Assembly: GCA_023313575.1 (NCBI GenBank)
Contig: JAJTTP010000034.1
Span: 124,001-188,000, forward strand
Direction of reading: 5' to 3'
Source of the DNA: Eutypella sp. D-1
Lineage: Eukaryota; Ascomycota; Sordariomycetes; Xylariales; Diatrypaceae
Length of the DNA stretch: 64,000 bases
Position numbers and translations under genes: made by a program. This document shows positions 1 to 12,310 of this stretch, one piece after another. Under the pieces are notes generated by a model, which was not told where the DNA came from, ran no database searches, and saw only the letters and a program-made list of their open reading frames with translations. The number at the start of each line of letters is the position of its first letter. The stretch's first letter is position 1.

Positions 1-145
1 TCGGCTTGCTCCTAAACGCCTCCTTTGCCGGGTCGTTGTCACGGCTCTGGTCCGCGCCCGCGGATGATGCCTGCGTCGTCGTCCTGAGACGCGTCGACCT
101 CCTCGGCGGCTGCGCGTCGGGCTCGCTGAGTTTCCGTTTCGTCAT
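1..145 (-). CDS. 5' end of an unidentified minus-strand gene (partial)
   Basis: An ATG on the minus strand (complement of 143-145) opens a frame that stays open to the left edge of the window, giving 48 residues. It begins MTKRKLSEPDAQPPRRSTRL and continues with a Ser/Asp/Arg-rich stretch. The KRK and RRSTRLR clusters look like nuclear localisation signals, so a nuclear protein is a reasonable inference. No domain is visible in this fragment and the family is unknown. The DNA upstream (146 onward) drops to noncoding composition, which supports this ATG as the start. Confidence 0.5.
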   Translation of the reverse strand, partial: MTKRKLSEPDAQPPRRSTRLRTTTQASSAGADQSRDNDPAKEAFRSKP

Positions 146-2424
146 GGTGATGTTTTGTTGGGATTGTATATGTAGGTAGACAGCAACCCGTAGTGCGATG
201 ATTGTTAGGTTGCCAAATGGATCGATCAATTGGATTTGTAATGGGATGGCTGGCTGATTACCGAATTCTATACGGTTTTTTTTTTTTTTTTGTATATACG
301 CGAACTAAACTACGAAGTACTTTCGTTAAGTATGTAGATGCGCGTGATTTAGATGTACCGTAGTGCGAATGGATGGGAGGGAACGGGACGCGACTGCTAG
401 CTCTTTTCTAAGGGGGGGGGGGGAGGTCCTTGCTCAACGACCAAATCTTCGGGTCAGGATTTATTGACGTACTATCAGGTATACCCGGCAAGCAACTATA
501 TCCCAGAGCGAATCTTATTTATATGACCATTTTTCTTTCTACAACTTGTCTATCAACTGTTCGAACAGTTAGCCATTGCGATATACCCTAAATTTATGTT
601 GAACTTGTGAGCCACCCATAGTTATTCATTCTATCACAAGCAAGCATCGTTACAACCTCAAAGACCTGTGCGTGGCTTACGTGACTCGTGTGGTAGTTAG
701 GTAATGTGACACTGATCGATCTTTATGTATGTGTTTTATGTACGCATGTAGTCACTACACTACCCATCCACATCTCCACAGAAGCCACGAGGAACAGGAC
801 TAGGGAGCGAAGTACGGGAGAGTTGGTGATTGGACTGTTCCCCTTTAGTAGGTTTCCATCCCCCTCGCTCGATTTGGCCCCTCACATCCATTACACACAT
901 TACATGCCAACCACAAGATAGTGAGCAACTTGAAGCAAAAAGCCGGTAAGATACACAAGCCTGGGTAGTAATAAGGCATTATTTCAGATTTATGCGCGCA
1001 TTTTCCTGGGGGCCATCTAGTGAAGTATAGGAGCCATGTGTTTATGCATATGCCTGTGCATAGGTAGGTATGTAGAGCAAGTGTTTGCTTTGTACTGCCG
1101 TCCGTTGTGATGATGCACACTGATCTACGGATATATATGTGCTTCGCACGTAGATAACTAGAGAAGCCATCGCGTTATAATGATGTATTGAATCGGCAAC
1201 GTATCGCAGCGATTATTCTGTGAGAATCAACATACGTACACGGGCCGTTAGGTTTTGCTCACTGCATCTACATATGTAAAAACTATAAATTTCATACGAG
1301 GTTGACGATAAATGGTGAGGAAATCTCCCGCATCTTCCGCCCGCTAAGAGCGGTCTGACATGGTCTTGGGGAGGACCGCATGGACTACTAGCCCGTTATT
1401 ACATAGTAGAGAGATAACTCGATCTCGTCGGGTTATGCGCCTCTGATTGATGACGGACGGCTATGTAGCTGCCCAGCCCAAAACCTGCCAGCCTGCACGC
1501 ACGCTTTGATCGACCGGCGAGGGCGACGGGGTGGTGGTGGGTCTCGCCAACCTGACTGTGACTGACTGGCCTCTTGTGTATAATATTATTACCGTTAGAT
1601 CACCGTGAGACCCTGGGATGTTGGCAGCAGCATATGCAGAATTCCACCAACGGTAAAGAAACGTATTCAGAGACGAGGGTGAACCTGGTATGTATATAGA
1701 TAAGATGCTTTCTACCGGCCCATTCGTGTAGACATATTAACAGACATGTGTGATATAAACGAGCAATATTTCATGAAAGAATTTCCTTTTTTTTATTATC
1801 CACTACTATTGCCAACGTTGATTTGGTCGCCTGTGGGTGGCCCTTGGTGGCTAGCTACATCATACCTAACCGTCCGTTCTCTAGGTGGCCCGGCAATCCC
1901 TGTCGATGGTGTATATTACTTTTAGTGTCCACATGTATTACCTGCATACGAAACCCCCGTTTTTATATAACTCGCGGAGATGGGTGTAAGTATCCATCCG
2001 GACTCACATTCGATCATTTCTTGGGGAAGCCCAAAGAAAAAAAAAGAAGAAGAAAAAAAAGATAAAACAGCAACGCGAAGCAAAGCAGGAAAGAGAAATA
2101 GGACAGATATTGCGTCAGGATGGGTTGGGCGGGAAGAGCCGGGTTGTTTAGGATGCAACGGCATTTCATGTGCTTCCTCCCCTCGCCTACACAACAGGAC
2201 GACGAAAAAAAGCCAGACCGTTTCGAGACGCACATGAGGCCTTTGATGAACCAGCTGAGCCCCGGCCTTCCTTTTCCCATCATCTTATCATTAGCACGTG
2301 CCCCGAACCTTGTTTCTTACGATAGGATAGCTACGATGAGTAAGTTAGGTAGAAGGGTAAGCAGGGAGGGGAGGGGACGGTATTAGGTAGAGTGAGTATA
2401 TTAGCATTCATTCTCGGATGGACT

Positions 2425-2444
2425 GGATGGATGGATGGATGGAT
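2425..2444. repeat. (GGAT)5 microsatellite
   Basis: Five uninterrupted GGAT units follow an imperfect GGATGGACT start at 2416. It lies in the gene-free region. Confidence 0.8.
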
Positions 2445-5400
2445 ATCGATCGACCCAAGGAACATCTAATTATCTATTCGTCAACCGTGAACCGGAGAAT
2501 TTGCAGAACCTAAAGCAACCTAGAAGTTACCCCGTACCTTACCATCTATCTCACTTCCCAGGCAGGCGATCTTTCTTTCTACGTTGCTACCACGGAACGT
2601 AGCACCAGGAGTCACCTCTCTTGGATTAAACGGATGTCTGGTGTCATGTTCCAGATTTCCCAGACTACCCGGCTCATCATCATCTCATTGGGTAAGAGGC
2701 GGAACTGACTGGACTGGCTGACTGACTGATTTCCTCACAAGGTGGACAGCAACGAGGAAGATGAGAAGAGAAGATAAAAGATGGGTGGATTGACTTTTTG
2801 GAGAGATTTAGGTTACCGTGTCTATGGATGGACAACTTATTTACAAACCTCTCTACTCTACTCCCTTCTAAGATAGATTCCACCATTCTCATTCCCAAAT
2901 CAAGCCCCCCCATCCCCCATCCCCCTCCGATCCTCATCACTCCATTCTCACAGGTCCTAGATGACAAGAACACAACACAACACAATGCCCACAATGTACG
3001 GTCCCCCGTTTCTTGTGGCCTTCCTCGTCCGTCTAACATATGTTATGCCCTTGCAGCCCTAACCACCTACCTAGGTTATGTATGTATGTACTCCGTAAAA
3101 CCCATCTCCTAATTAGTACCCTCGTACCCATTTACGGTACGGTAGGTACCTCTTGACCTTCACTCTACCTTGCCTGTATCTGCCTGTGTACGATTTTTTT
3201 TAATAATATGGAATGGCCCAACTGCCACCACCCCCTTCTTCCCCCATTTCCCTTGTGACCGACTCTTCCACGCTCGTTCTCTTCTCTTCTCTTTTCATTT
3301 CTTCCTTCTCCTTCTTTATTTAAAAATCCTTCCTTCTCCCACACCCTTCCCCCCCTTCCACATCTCGTGAGTTTTCAGCTTTTCTCCTTCTTTTTTTCGT
3401 TTTTTGTTGTTGCTGTTGCTTTCTGCTATCTCTATATTGAGGCTTTCCGTTTTTTCCCACCTATACGGAAATGCAGCCCACCACACCACCCAAAAACGGT
3501 ACCTTGAACTGCCCCCCCCCCCCCTTCTAGTACCGATGTACCTACCTAGGCCAGGGCCGTTTCTAACTTCACTTCTTCAACGCGTAACGGAAAATGAGGG
3601 ACAAGACTGAGCGATTTTAAAGGAAAATGAAGACAAAAAATACGACACAACGAACCCAAAAACAAACCCCGAAATTGACAACAAACCCGAATGGAATTTT
3701 TCTGGCGAGAAAATGGGCGAACACATGATCGGGGTGGCCTACGTTACGGCATTTCTTCATTCAGTGACTTTCCTAACCCACCAAGACCGCCCCGCCTGGA
3801 AGAGTACCATGTACATGGGCGGGCTAGTACAGAATCTCTTAAGGCTCCTAAACTGACAGGGGGGAGGAGGACCAAGGGGGACAGGGGGGGTGGGGGGTGC
3901 CATGCCAACCCAGCATGCCTTAGGTTACCCACCAAAATCCACATCACACTCAGACACCCCTCCTGGCCCCTTCCTTGGGCCTCCCGGAATTGGCTTAAGC
4001 GGTCTTCTCCCCAGGCCTTCAGTGCTTTTCGGCCTTTATAAGGTTTATTCAGAATCTCTCTGGGAAAAGTCAGGTTCAACTTTCGATTCCTATACATACT
4101 ACAATGACTCTGGTTCGAAACCGGACTTTCAACCTGGCTCGGTTTGGATCGTCGTGGGGCTCCGTGGGTATGGGATTTGAAGAAAGAGATTCGGAGAAGC
4201 GCCGGTGTTGAATCCCGTCACTTATTCCCGATGAGTCTGTTTCTGAGATGGGGAGTCCCTGGCCCTTATTTCTCGGTTCTGAGGGTTTCAAGCAAGTCTT
4301 CTTTCGTCCAGGGAAAGGGAGACCTTCTGATCCCCTCTGCTTGTCCTTCCCATCAGCAGCAAATCTTAACCGTGCAACGGAAAAGGACCAACTGACCGCC
4401 TCCTCGTCCCACCTCGGCAAAGATGCAGCAAGCTCTCTATTTTCCTGCCCGGAGGAATCTCTACATAGGGCCCAAACATCCTCCATCCCTGGTCAGCCGC
4501 GATAGCCATGTTGCGATGCACACCCGCACGTACTGGTCCACTTGCATTTACCCCTGCTCATTCATCCATGAGTTGCTTTCTTTTTTTTTTCCTGTCTCGG
4601 CTTCCGTTGCACATGACTGGTCAGGGAACAAATGGGCTGGGTAAGCCGGCTGTGCGCTGTGGGCAGCTAATCTCAGCCACGCCAATGTCAAGGGGGGGGG
4701 GGGGTATTCACGACAGCTATCCAGCTAGCCCAAGTCCATCGGGCAACAACACGAGAGAGAGAGACAGCGGCGCAGGCCAATATGCGCTCCCGCGGCGCCA
4801 GTTTGGCTCCTGATGGCCCCCCAAGGTCAACAGAGCAGATGCCACCCAGGAAGGACCGTGATGTGTGACGCGTTGGGCATTGTCAACGAACAAGGAGCAC
4901 CGCGGCATCGACGTCCTCGGAGCTTACGGTCACGCGAGCGCGGCGGGAATGCTATTGGTTCCTCCTCGCCTGTATCGATCTGACGTATCGCAGCCTGCAT
5001 GACCACTCATTCCGTGGCTCTCTGGATGGATGCGATATTAATCCGTCATATACAAGGAATCAGGCTTCGTCGAGGATGGTTCCTGTTGGTGTCCTAAACA
5101 ACTACCCACTGGGTTCGGATCTAGCTGGAGAAGAGAACTGCAGAGAGGAGAACTGCAGACACGGCGCCACGACCCCGATCCACGTTGCGCCAGACAGCAC
5201 AAGGGATATATACGGCCTCTCGGTCTTGGATAACCGTCATAACCTAATCAACTACATCGGGCGGGTTGAGCGATCCAATTCCCTTCGCGGATCTCATTCA
5301 TGGTTAGCCTGCGGACGCATGGGATATGGCTATTCTACTGATAAGGAACCCCCGCCGCGCGTCGATATTCGCGTTTCTCGTTGCCTGGTATATAGTGGTG

Positions 5401-6670
5401 CCCCATGGAAATCCAGCCGGCCGCTCCATCTGGATTTGGATTCTGGACTTACGTACTCTCTAGTCTCTCCTAGAGACTTTGAGCTCCGCCTGGTTCTTAT
5501 TGTTGTTTTCTGGATTGCATTATCGGACGCCGCCCCGGACGGAAAGACGGGCAAAGCCTCTCCTGCATTTCCACGAACCTTGGCCTGATGCTTTCAATTA
5601 TTCTTCCATCGCTACAACTACGTCCTGGATATGGATATCGTAAATGCTTCTATCCATGCAGCTGCTATGATGGCTTCAGCAGGTGAGTTTCCAAAATAGC
5701 TTTAAGATGGCCCTGCTCTGGCGAGTGCCAATGAGAAACGCGGGAGAGCTTATTAAGCGGGCCTACCCGTTTTGTCAGGTAAGAGATGATTGGTTGATCT
5801 TCAAATAACCGTCTGTTCCGCCTTCAAGTTTATTTAGGTACTGTAGGTCAAATCTCTCTTAGTTCTCAGCGCGAAAGGTACTTCTATGATACCTAGGAAG
5901 TATCAATTCCCATTGCCTCCTGTTTCTTCATCATTCATCCCCTTTAGGGTTAGCTTGGCCTCCACCCGCCCCCATGAATGCATAAGCCCTAAGTTACCGG
6001 TGTGGTCCGTGCAGATCCCTTCAGACTGTCAGACAGCCAAACAGCTTCATAACCCCTTCATGCAACATCCGATTTCTCATCATCCGAGTCTAGTCCAAGA
6101 TAGGCCTAGTATGGTCTTGGCATGCAACCCCCATCCATGGAAGTCATTTCCCATTCGTGGTCGTATTCTTGAAACCAAAAATTTCTCATTCAGCTGCTCC
6201 TTTGGTTGTCGTCGGTTACGAATCGCGCACTCTGGCTTGTCTGGCACTTTGGCACCTTTTTTTGGCACTCGTCTCATCACTATTTTCAGTCCTCCCCCCT
6301 CCACTTCTAGCCAACAATTCCAGCCAGTCATATCAGTCTTTTCAGCGAGCAAAGCAACCTTGAAGGTTTGTCTAACTTAGCTGGGCATAACTGGTTCACT
6401 TTAGTCTGAAGCCCCCAGATACGAAAAGACGGACCAAAAAAAGAAGAAAAAGAAAAGGGAAGCCCCCCAGGAAAGGAAAAAGAGACACAAACACGACACG
6501 ACACGGTCCAAGCCCAAGCCTCTGGTCACCACCCTCCTGTGCCTTCTGGACACCTTGACAACCCTAACACCCCCCCGATCAGTCACTATTGTTGCCGCTG
6601 TCGTCGCCCGCTGCCACAGCTGATCTATTCCACTGTCGCTGCTGTCACTGTCACTTTTGGATGGTGTATG

Positions 6671-6686
6671 GTGTGTGTGTGTGTGT
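6671..6686. repeat. (GT)8 microsatellite
   Basis: Perfect GT dinucleotide run inside the pyrimidine-rich region upstream of SWI1. Confidence 0.8.
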
Positions 6687-8972
6687 CTGTGTTCCCGTAT
6701 TTCCCAATCGATCAATCAGTCAATCAAATCATCCCTCCCATCGTAGATCTGAGCCATCAACCCAGACCGCTCCCTATCCCAGTACCCCCCCCCCTCCCTT
6801 CCAATCCAGATCCCGTCCCAGCTCTTGTCCCAGCGCAGACCAATCCAGCCAGACAGAGCAGACCAGACCAGTCCGGCCCGGGCCCAATCCACCCAAGCAA
6901 AAAACTTGTTGTTGCACTTGTTATTGCCTATTGCCGCCTCCCCTTCTCTGAGATCTTCTCCAGAGGGCTTTTAAGCATCCACTCCACTCAGCGCGCACGT
7001 ACGGACGGGGACGGGCACGCGCCGCACACACAAACACACAGGCACGCATTCACGCCCCGACTCGTACACGTCCACACACGTCCACATAGTTACCAAAGGT
7101 AGTCACTCTCCTACGCTCATACGTTCATACGCTCATACGTCGCGCCCACCCTCGGGAAGAACCAAACTAACGCCCATCCCTCTTGGAAGAGAGCAAACAC
7201 ACACTCTCTCGGAATAACAACGCCTTCTAGGTAAGACCTGCATTTTCAGTTTTTCCCTTTTTCTATTTTCTCTTTCGGTCGGGCCTCTACCGCGATGACC
7301 AACCTCCCCTCCCCCCCCCCCCTCTTCGGTTTCCACGTTTCCATGTTTTCCCACATTCCCACCCCGGGCCCCCCGATGTATCCTGGATGGGGGGGCCCGG
7401 ATGAGTGGACGGATGGATCTCGTATGGAAGAGGATCTCTCCTTGTGACACTACCGTTACCACCGTTGATTTTCATTTCCCCGGAAGCCCGACACGCGCCG
7501 TCTCTTCCCTGTGTCTTGACCCGAGCGGAACGGAACGGGCTGGCTTTTCCCGGCTCCTCCGGCTCCTCCCTCTGACCTACTTACACTAGTCTCACATATC
7601 CTGTCTGCCTGTTGGGTTGGGTTTGCCTTACCTCCCATTACTTGCCCACCCAATCCATAGTGCTTCCGTCCTCGAAGCTGATAGACACTTTATCTCCGTT
7701 GTCACCACATCTCATGGTTACTTTCCCATGAACCCTATTGTATGATGATGTACTGCGTCGCTCGCGTTTATGGCCTACGCACCTTATCCGGTAGGATGGT
7801 AGTGAGAGGATGCAGCTGCAAACCATCCATTATCAATATGCGATGCTTCTCTGTTCTGGGGATGACCCGGCCCGCTCATTCCATCTAAAACTTTCCCTGT
7901 GCATGGCGTACTCTTCCCTCAATCCCTACGCATCTATCCAACCTGATTGATTTTGTCGCCGTTCCCGTTTCCACTTTGCCTTCTCCAAATGTTTGGAAAT
8001 TATCTTCTGCTCCACTCGCCGCGCCACTCGTCGCTCGCCACTCGCTTGCGCTTGCGCATGACGGACGGATACGACTCCTCATGCTACAACAGAAGAAAGC
8101 CATGAAGAAAAAAAAGAGAAAAACAAATCCCCAGGCCATGAGGAAGTAGGGTGAGTAAATGAGCGAGTAGACGAATGACAGCATGAGCGAGTGAGCGAGT
8201 TGAATAGTGACCTCTGGAGAGTGCGACTGAGATATGAAGGGAGTGCGATACTACATACAAGTGTCTGGTTTCCCTGCTTTCATTGGTTCCAATTGTCCTG
8301 CCCTTCACTACCAGGGGGGGTGATTGGCGCTATCTCGCTCGTTTTTAGTAGCCTCTGGGTGCTAGAACAGCGAGTTATAGTCAATTTTATTCACTAACCC
8401 ATCTTACCCAACCACCAAAGCCTTCCCATTTTACGGCATTTTACCCAGTTTGCCCACCCAAGTTCATCCAAGTTATCTGATAACGGGCGGGTAGAGCTAA
8501 AGCTTCCGTTGCTAATCTTTCCTTTTTTTCTTTTCCCTTCTACCTACCTACCTTCTCATTTTCCTAGGTTTGGTCGCATCGGTGGTAGCTAGGTAGTGGT
8601 CACTTACTTTTACCCAATACTTCCCTAATTGTACTTACCTACCTACTGTACCTATCAAACCCCAATCCCAATTCTCAAATCCCCCCCCAAAAACCCGCGA
8701 CGCGACTTGATTGATTATTCCTACTTTCATTATCATCACCATTCATCACCATCGCAACACATCGTATCGCATCGTATCGCATCGCATCGCATCGCGCCCA
8801 GCCTCGCAGTTGTCGTCACTTGTCGTCGTACTATCCATCTATATTAACAGTTCCTCATTTCTCTGAATTAAATACCAATGGGACTGTTGTTATTTTTTAT
8901 TGGTTAAAGATTTGCTGACATCGCGCCTAACTTTTTTTCTTCTTCCCTTTTCCCAGTCTCGGTCTCGATCAG

Positions 8973-8999
8973 ATGGGTTCCTGTGAGTCCTACTTATGA
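8973..8999 (+). promoter_or_regulatory. Candidate 8-codon upstream ORF overlapping the SWI1 start
   Basis: ATG at 8973 opens a short frame (MGSCESYL) that stops at TGA 8997-8999. The stop overlaps the first in-frame ATG of the SWI1 frame (8996-8998) as ATGA. A likely 5'-UTR 3' splice site (TTTTCCCAG, ending 8956) sits just upstream, so this uORF should be in the mature leader. Ribosomes that translate it would be placed to reinitiate at 8996 or at 9011. That it acts on translation is inference. Confidence 0.4.
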
Positions 9000-11900
9000 A
9001 TCCATCAGTCATGAGCTCGTGGATGAACGACGCCTCTGCCGTCCCAAACCATAATGGCAACAACGGCTTCCCTCATATGAATGACCCGAATAATATGGCC
9101 GCCGCGTCGATGCCCGGTTCGATACCCGGTGGTGCGATGATGGACCCCTCCGCTTTTATGGCGAATCCCGGCCAAGGCCAATTTAATCCTGCTGCCGCCG
9201 GACAGTTTGCGAATCCTCAACAGATGGCCGCGATGCAGAATGGTCCAGGGCCAGGACCAGGTCCCAGTCCCGGTCCTATGCCTGGTCCTGGTCCAATGCG
9301 CAATGCCTCTCCCTCCTTCTCGAATCCCGTCTATCAAACCAATTCAGTCATTCCTTCAAAACGGCCTCGCCCCAGGGAAGACAGCATAGGCGCATCGCCG
9401 CGCCAAAACCCGAATATGCTGCCTACGTCGCGCGCCGGCACTCCTCAGCAATCGCCCTTCCCCCCAGGTTTTCAGCCAAACGCTATGCAGCAACAGCAGA
9501 ATCCTGGCCAACCTCAACACTTCCAGCATTTACAACCTAATGGGTCTGCGAATGCGTCGCCTTCACCCGTTATGGCAGGCAGTAATCAGATTCGACCAGG
9601 TAGCGTACCGCAACGCGTTAACACCGCATCGCCGCATCCTTTCTCACCTGCCTCGCAACAATTTAATCATCAACCATCTCCAGTTCCGTCGGAGCACAGC
9701 GGAACGCCGCAACCGAACCCGTATATGCAAGCGCAAAACTTTCCACCGAATTTTAATCCTGGCTACGCGCCCTCTCCCTCACCTGGGAGACCAATGCCTC
9801 AGAACCAGATGCCCCCCCAGTTCATGGCAGCCCAGCAGATGGGTCAACAACCACAGCCACGGCCGCAGATGCATCCAAGCCAAATGCTTACTCCTCAACA
9901 AATGCACCAGATGCACCAGATGCAGATGCAGGCCCAGGCGCAAGGTCGCGGCATAGACCAGTCTAACATGATGTACCAGCAATTCTTACAACAACAGAAA
10001 TTCCATCCAGGTAATATGGGTGCCATGGGGAACATGGGCAACATGCAGATGGCACAGATGCAGGCCCAGCAAATGGCTCAGGGTCGTGGTATAATGCCCA
10101 AGCAAGGAATGCCGATGCAGAATGGACAGATGCCCCCAGGTGCTATGCGCCCTCATCAGCCCCCGCCCGGCGGCGCGCGACCTCCGAACCCTGAAGCTTT
10201 TCTTAAAAATCTAATGAGCTTCATGAGCGCCAAGCATCTACCTCTGGAGCCGAACCCTTCCATCGAGGGAAGGCCATTTCACCTGCTTCTGCTTTTCCAA
10301 GCGGTGCAGCGGTTCGGCTACTACCACAAAGCCACGGCCACGAATAGCTGGCCTCAAGTTGTCTTGATGCTAGGGTTTAGCCAACAACAGGTGCCGGTCG
10401 TAGCTCCCCAACTGAAACAGGTCTACGAGCGGAGTCTTCTAAAGTTTGAAGAGGCTTGGATGAGCCAGCATATGAAGCAGCAGCAAGGTATGCCGGGCAC
10501 CCCAGTTCAGGGGAAACCTCCGAGAGTGGGCCAAATGACTCCCGGCCACCCAATGCAGCCTGGACAGCCACCGCAGCAGATGCAACAGCCTCACGCACAT
10601 ACGCCCGTTAAGCAGATGCAGCAGCCGACTGCCAATGGCTTTTCCACTCCCCAACATCCGCCGTCAGCTCAGCAACAGGCGGCGCATGCGACGTCGGGAC
10701 ATTCAAGGAATAGCATGTCGAAGAGCATCGACAGCTCGCTTGGGGCTGGGGAGTTCCCTATGGTGTCTCCGGTTCCTGCGGGCAAGCCTGGCAGCATCTC
10801 GATGCAGCCGCCTCCACACCAACAGGGCGACGCCAACCATGCGAATGGCGCCGCGCCGCTCCCGTTCCCGGGACCCTTCTCGTCCGATCCCGATGAATAT
10901 GTTCCCTGTTCTCGGGAGGTAGACCAGGAGGCGTTCGGAGGCCTCGATATCCCCTCTATATCCAAACTTGGTGCCGAGCTGGAGAGGTGGAAGCCTGATG
11001 TTCCGATGGCCCAGGAGCTTGGTCTCATTGACCTGCATGCCCTCACTAAAAGTTTACAGTCATGTATACACGGAGAAGTGCGCTTGGCACTGGACACCTT
11101 GGCAAACGTATCGAAGCAAGCAGAGCATATAGTACCTCTGACCATCGATCTCAGGCATTGCGATGACCTGGTGGAGTCCCTACTCGATTGCGCCGAGGAG
11201 CAGGTCGACCTGCTAGCTGAGAAGGCCGAGCCCGTATCTGACGAGATTGATCTAACCTCGTACGAAGATATTTCAAGAACCTGGCGAATGGAGCGTTTCT
11301 CGGTGCGGCACATACCCGTATTCGGCGACACCAACTACGAGCTTGAGCGTGCTGCTGAACGACTACTTGCGATAACCGCGATCTTCCGCAACCTATCCTT
11401 TATCGAAGTCAACCACCCCGTGCTCGCCGACGAAGACGTTGTCAAGTTTCTCTGCGGAGTAATCCGGACTCTAGGCACCCATGAGAATCTACTTCGTACA
11501 CCCAGCAACTGCCTTGACTTTATGAAGGACGTGATAATACTCTTGTCGAATATTGCCGCTTCCTTAGAACTGCCTGGACGGGAACAGGCGCTCTGTTTGC
11601 TCCAATTCTTGTTGGCCTTCGCACCCACCCCAGCTCCTGCCTTGACGAATGGCAAGGTCGTCTTCTCGTCGTACGAGCCTAGCCTACACCCTTACCTTCC
11701 CCATGCGGTGGACGCATTAGCCAAGCTTCTCGCCCGTGACGAACCTAACCGCAGTCACTTCAAGCTGTTGTTTGCAGCCGACGCTTCAACATCATGGCCA
11801 TACGAGTTATTAACGCGTACCCTTGCCCTTGCGATCTCGCCTATCCCGGACCAAAGCAAAGAGAACCGCCCAGCCAATGCACCATCGATCATCGAGGTGC

Positions 11901-12310
11901 GCAAGCCGATCCTCATGCAGGGGCTTCTTGCGGCCGATATAATAGCCCAACTCGCGCCGGGACCAGAGACAGGGGTGACGCGATGCTGGCTCTCCTCGGG
12001 CGAGGGGTTCGCACAAAACCTCTTCCGACTCATCCGCGCACTCTGTTCACAGGCAGAGCCGGTTCCGCAGCGGTCGAACTCGCGGGCGCAACCCAGGGAG
12101 GACCCAGACATTCTCTACATCATAACCTGCGGCGTCTCTACGCTCCGACGGCTGGGAGAGAAGGCGCGAGACCCCAACGACCCGTCCTCTCACGCGTTTC
12201 CGGCGTTGCCTATACGAGATAACCTACTTTCCGCGCTGCAGACTCTCAAGAGTCCCAAATGGGTCATGGTATTAAACCAACTGAGCGCGTTGTCAGGGCT
12301 AGACACTTGA
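8996..12310 (+). CDS. SWI/SNF chromatin-remodelling subunit with ARID domain (Swi1/Sol1 type)
   Basis: Single-exon protein of 1104 residues if read from 8996. An ATG five codons later (9011, MSSWMNDASAV) is an equally likely or better start, given the uORF that overlaps the first ATG. The N-terminal ~395 residues are low complexity (Gln, Pro, Met, Gly, Asn) with a KRPRPRED basic patch. An ARID/BRIGHT DNA-binding domain follows at about residues 399-490, with EAFLKNLMSFM, the aromatic core RFGYYHK and LKQVYERSLLKFEE. After a second Gln/Pro-rich linker, residues ~640-1100 form a mostly helical C-terminal domain as in fungal Swi1/Sol1 (for example NCLDFMKDVIILLSNI). Such proteins are core subunits of SWI/SNF, binding DNA and contacting activators in the nucleus. 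No disruption is seen. Confidence 0.88.
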   Translation: MNPSVMSSWMNDASAVPNHNGNNGFPHMNDPNNMAAASMPGSIPGGAMMDPSAFMANPGQGQFNPAAAGQFANPQQMAAMQNGPGPGPGPSPGPMPGPGPMRNASPSFSNPVYQTNSVIPSKRPRPREDSIGASPRQNPNMLPTSRAGTPQQSPFPPGFQPNAMQQQQNPGQPQHFQHLQPNGSANASPSPVMAGSNQIRPGSVPQRVNTASPHPFSPASQQFNHQPSPVPSEHSGTPQPNPYMQAQNFPPNFNPGYAPSPSPGRPMPQNQMPPQFMAAQQMGQQPQPRPQMHPSQMLTPQQMHQMHQMQMQAQAQGRGIDQSNMMYQQFLQQQKFHPGNMGAMGNMGNMQMAQMQAQQMAQGRGIMPKQGMPMQNGQMPPGAMRPHQPPPGGARPPNPEAFLKNLMSFMSAKHLPLEPNPSIEGRPFHLLLLFQAVQRFGYYHKATATNSWPQVVLMLGFSQQQVPVVAPQLKQVYERSLLKFEEAWMSQHMKQQQGMPGTPVQGKPPRVGQMTPGHPMQPGQPPQQMQQPHAHTPVKQMQQPTANGFSTPQHPPSAQQQAAHATSGHSRNSMSKSIDSSLGAGEFPMVSPVPAGKPGSISMQPPPHQQGDANHANGAAPLPFPGPFSSDPDEYVPCSREVDQEAFGGLDIPSISKLGAELERWKPDVPMAQELGLIDLHALTKSLQSCIHGEVRLALDTLANVSKQAEHIVPLTIDLRHCDDLVESLLDCAEEQVDLLAEKAEPVSDEIDLTSYEDISRTWRMERFSVRHIPVFGDTNYELERAAERLLAITAIFRNLSFIEVNHPVLADEDVVKFLCGVIRTLGTHENLLRTPSNCLDFMKDVIILLSNIAASLELPGREQALCLLQFLLAFAPTPAPALTNGKVVFSSYEPSLHPYLPHAVDALAKLLARDEPNRSHFKLLFAADASTSWPYELLTRTLALAISPIPDQSKENRPANAPSIIEVRKPILMQGLLAADIIAQLAPGPETGVTRCWLSSGEGFAQNLFRLIRALCSQAEPVPQRSNSRAQPREDPDILYIITCGVSTLRRLGEKARDPNDPSSHAFPALPIRDNLLSALQTLKSPKWVMVLNQLSALSGLDT

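Larger units (their letters stand above)
146..8972. other. Long gene-free, pyrimidine-rich region upstream of SWI1
   Basis: About 8.8 kb with no frame that I can support as coding. The longer open frames here are low-complexity (Pro/Ser/His/Thr-rich from C/T tracts) or overlap on both strands without domain or splice signals. From about 2.9 kb, and especially 6.4-8.96 kb, the + strand is strongly C/T-rich with A/C spacers, as in promoters and long 5' leaders of filamentous fungal regulatory genes. It contains homopolymer G or C runs (413-422, 4691-4703, 3511-3522) and several microsatellites. A pyrimidine tract ending in CAG at 8956 looks like the 3' splice site of a 5'-UTR intron of the downstream gene. 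Confidence 0.6.

Noticed and set aside
5076..5588. 170-residue open frame on the + strand
   Set aside because: No recognisable motif, mixed composition, isolated in the gene-free region and without promoter or intron signals. Possible but not supportable.
6539..7102. 187-residue open frame, Pro/Thr/Val-rich
   Set aside because: It comes from C/T- and GT-rich simple sequence, overlaps another open frame of the same kind, and has no domain or splice structure.
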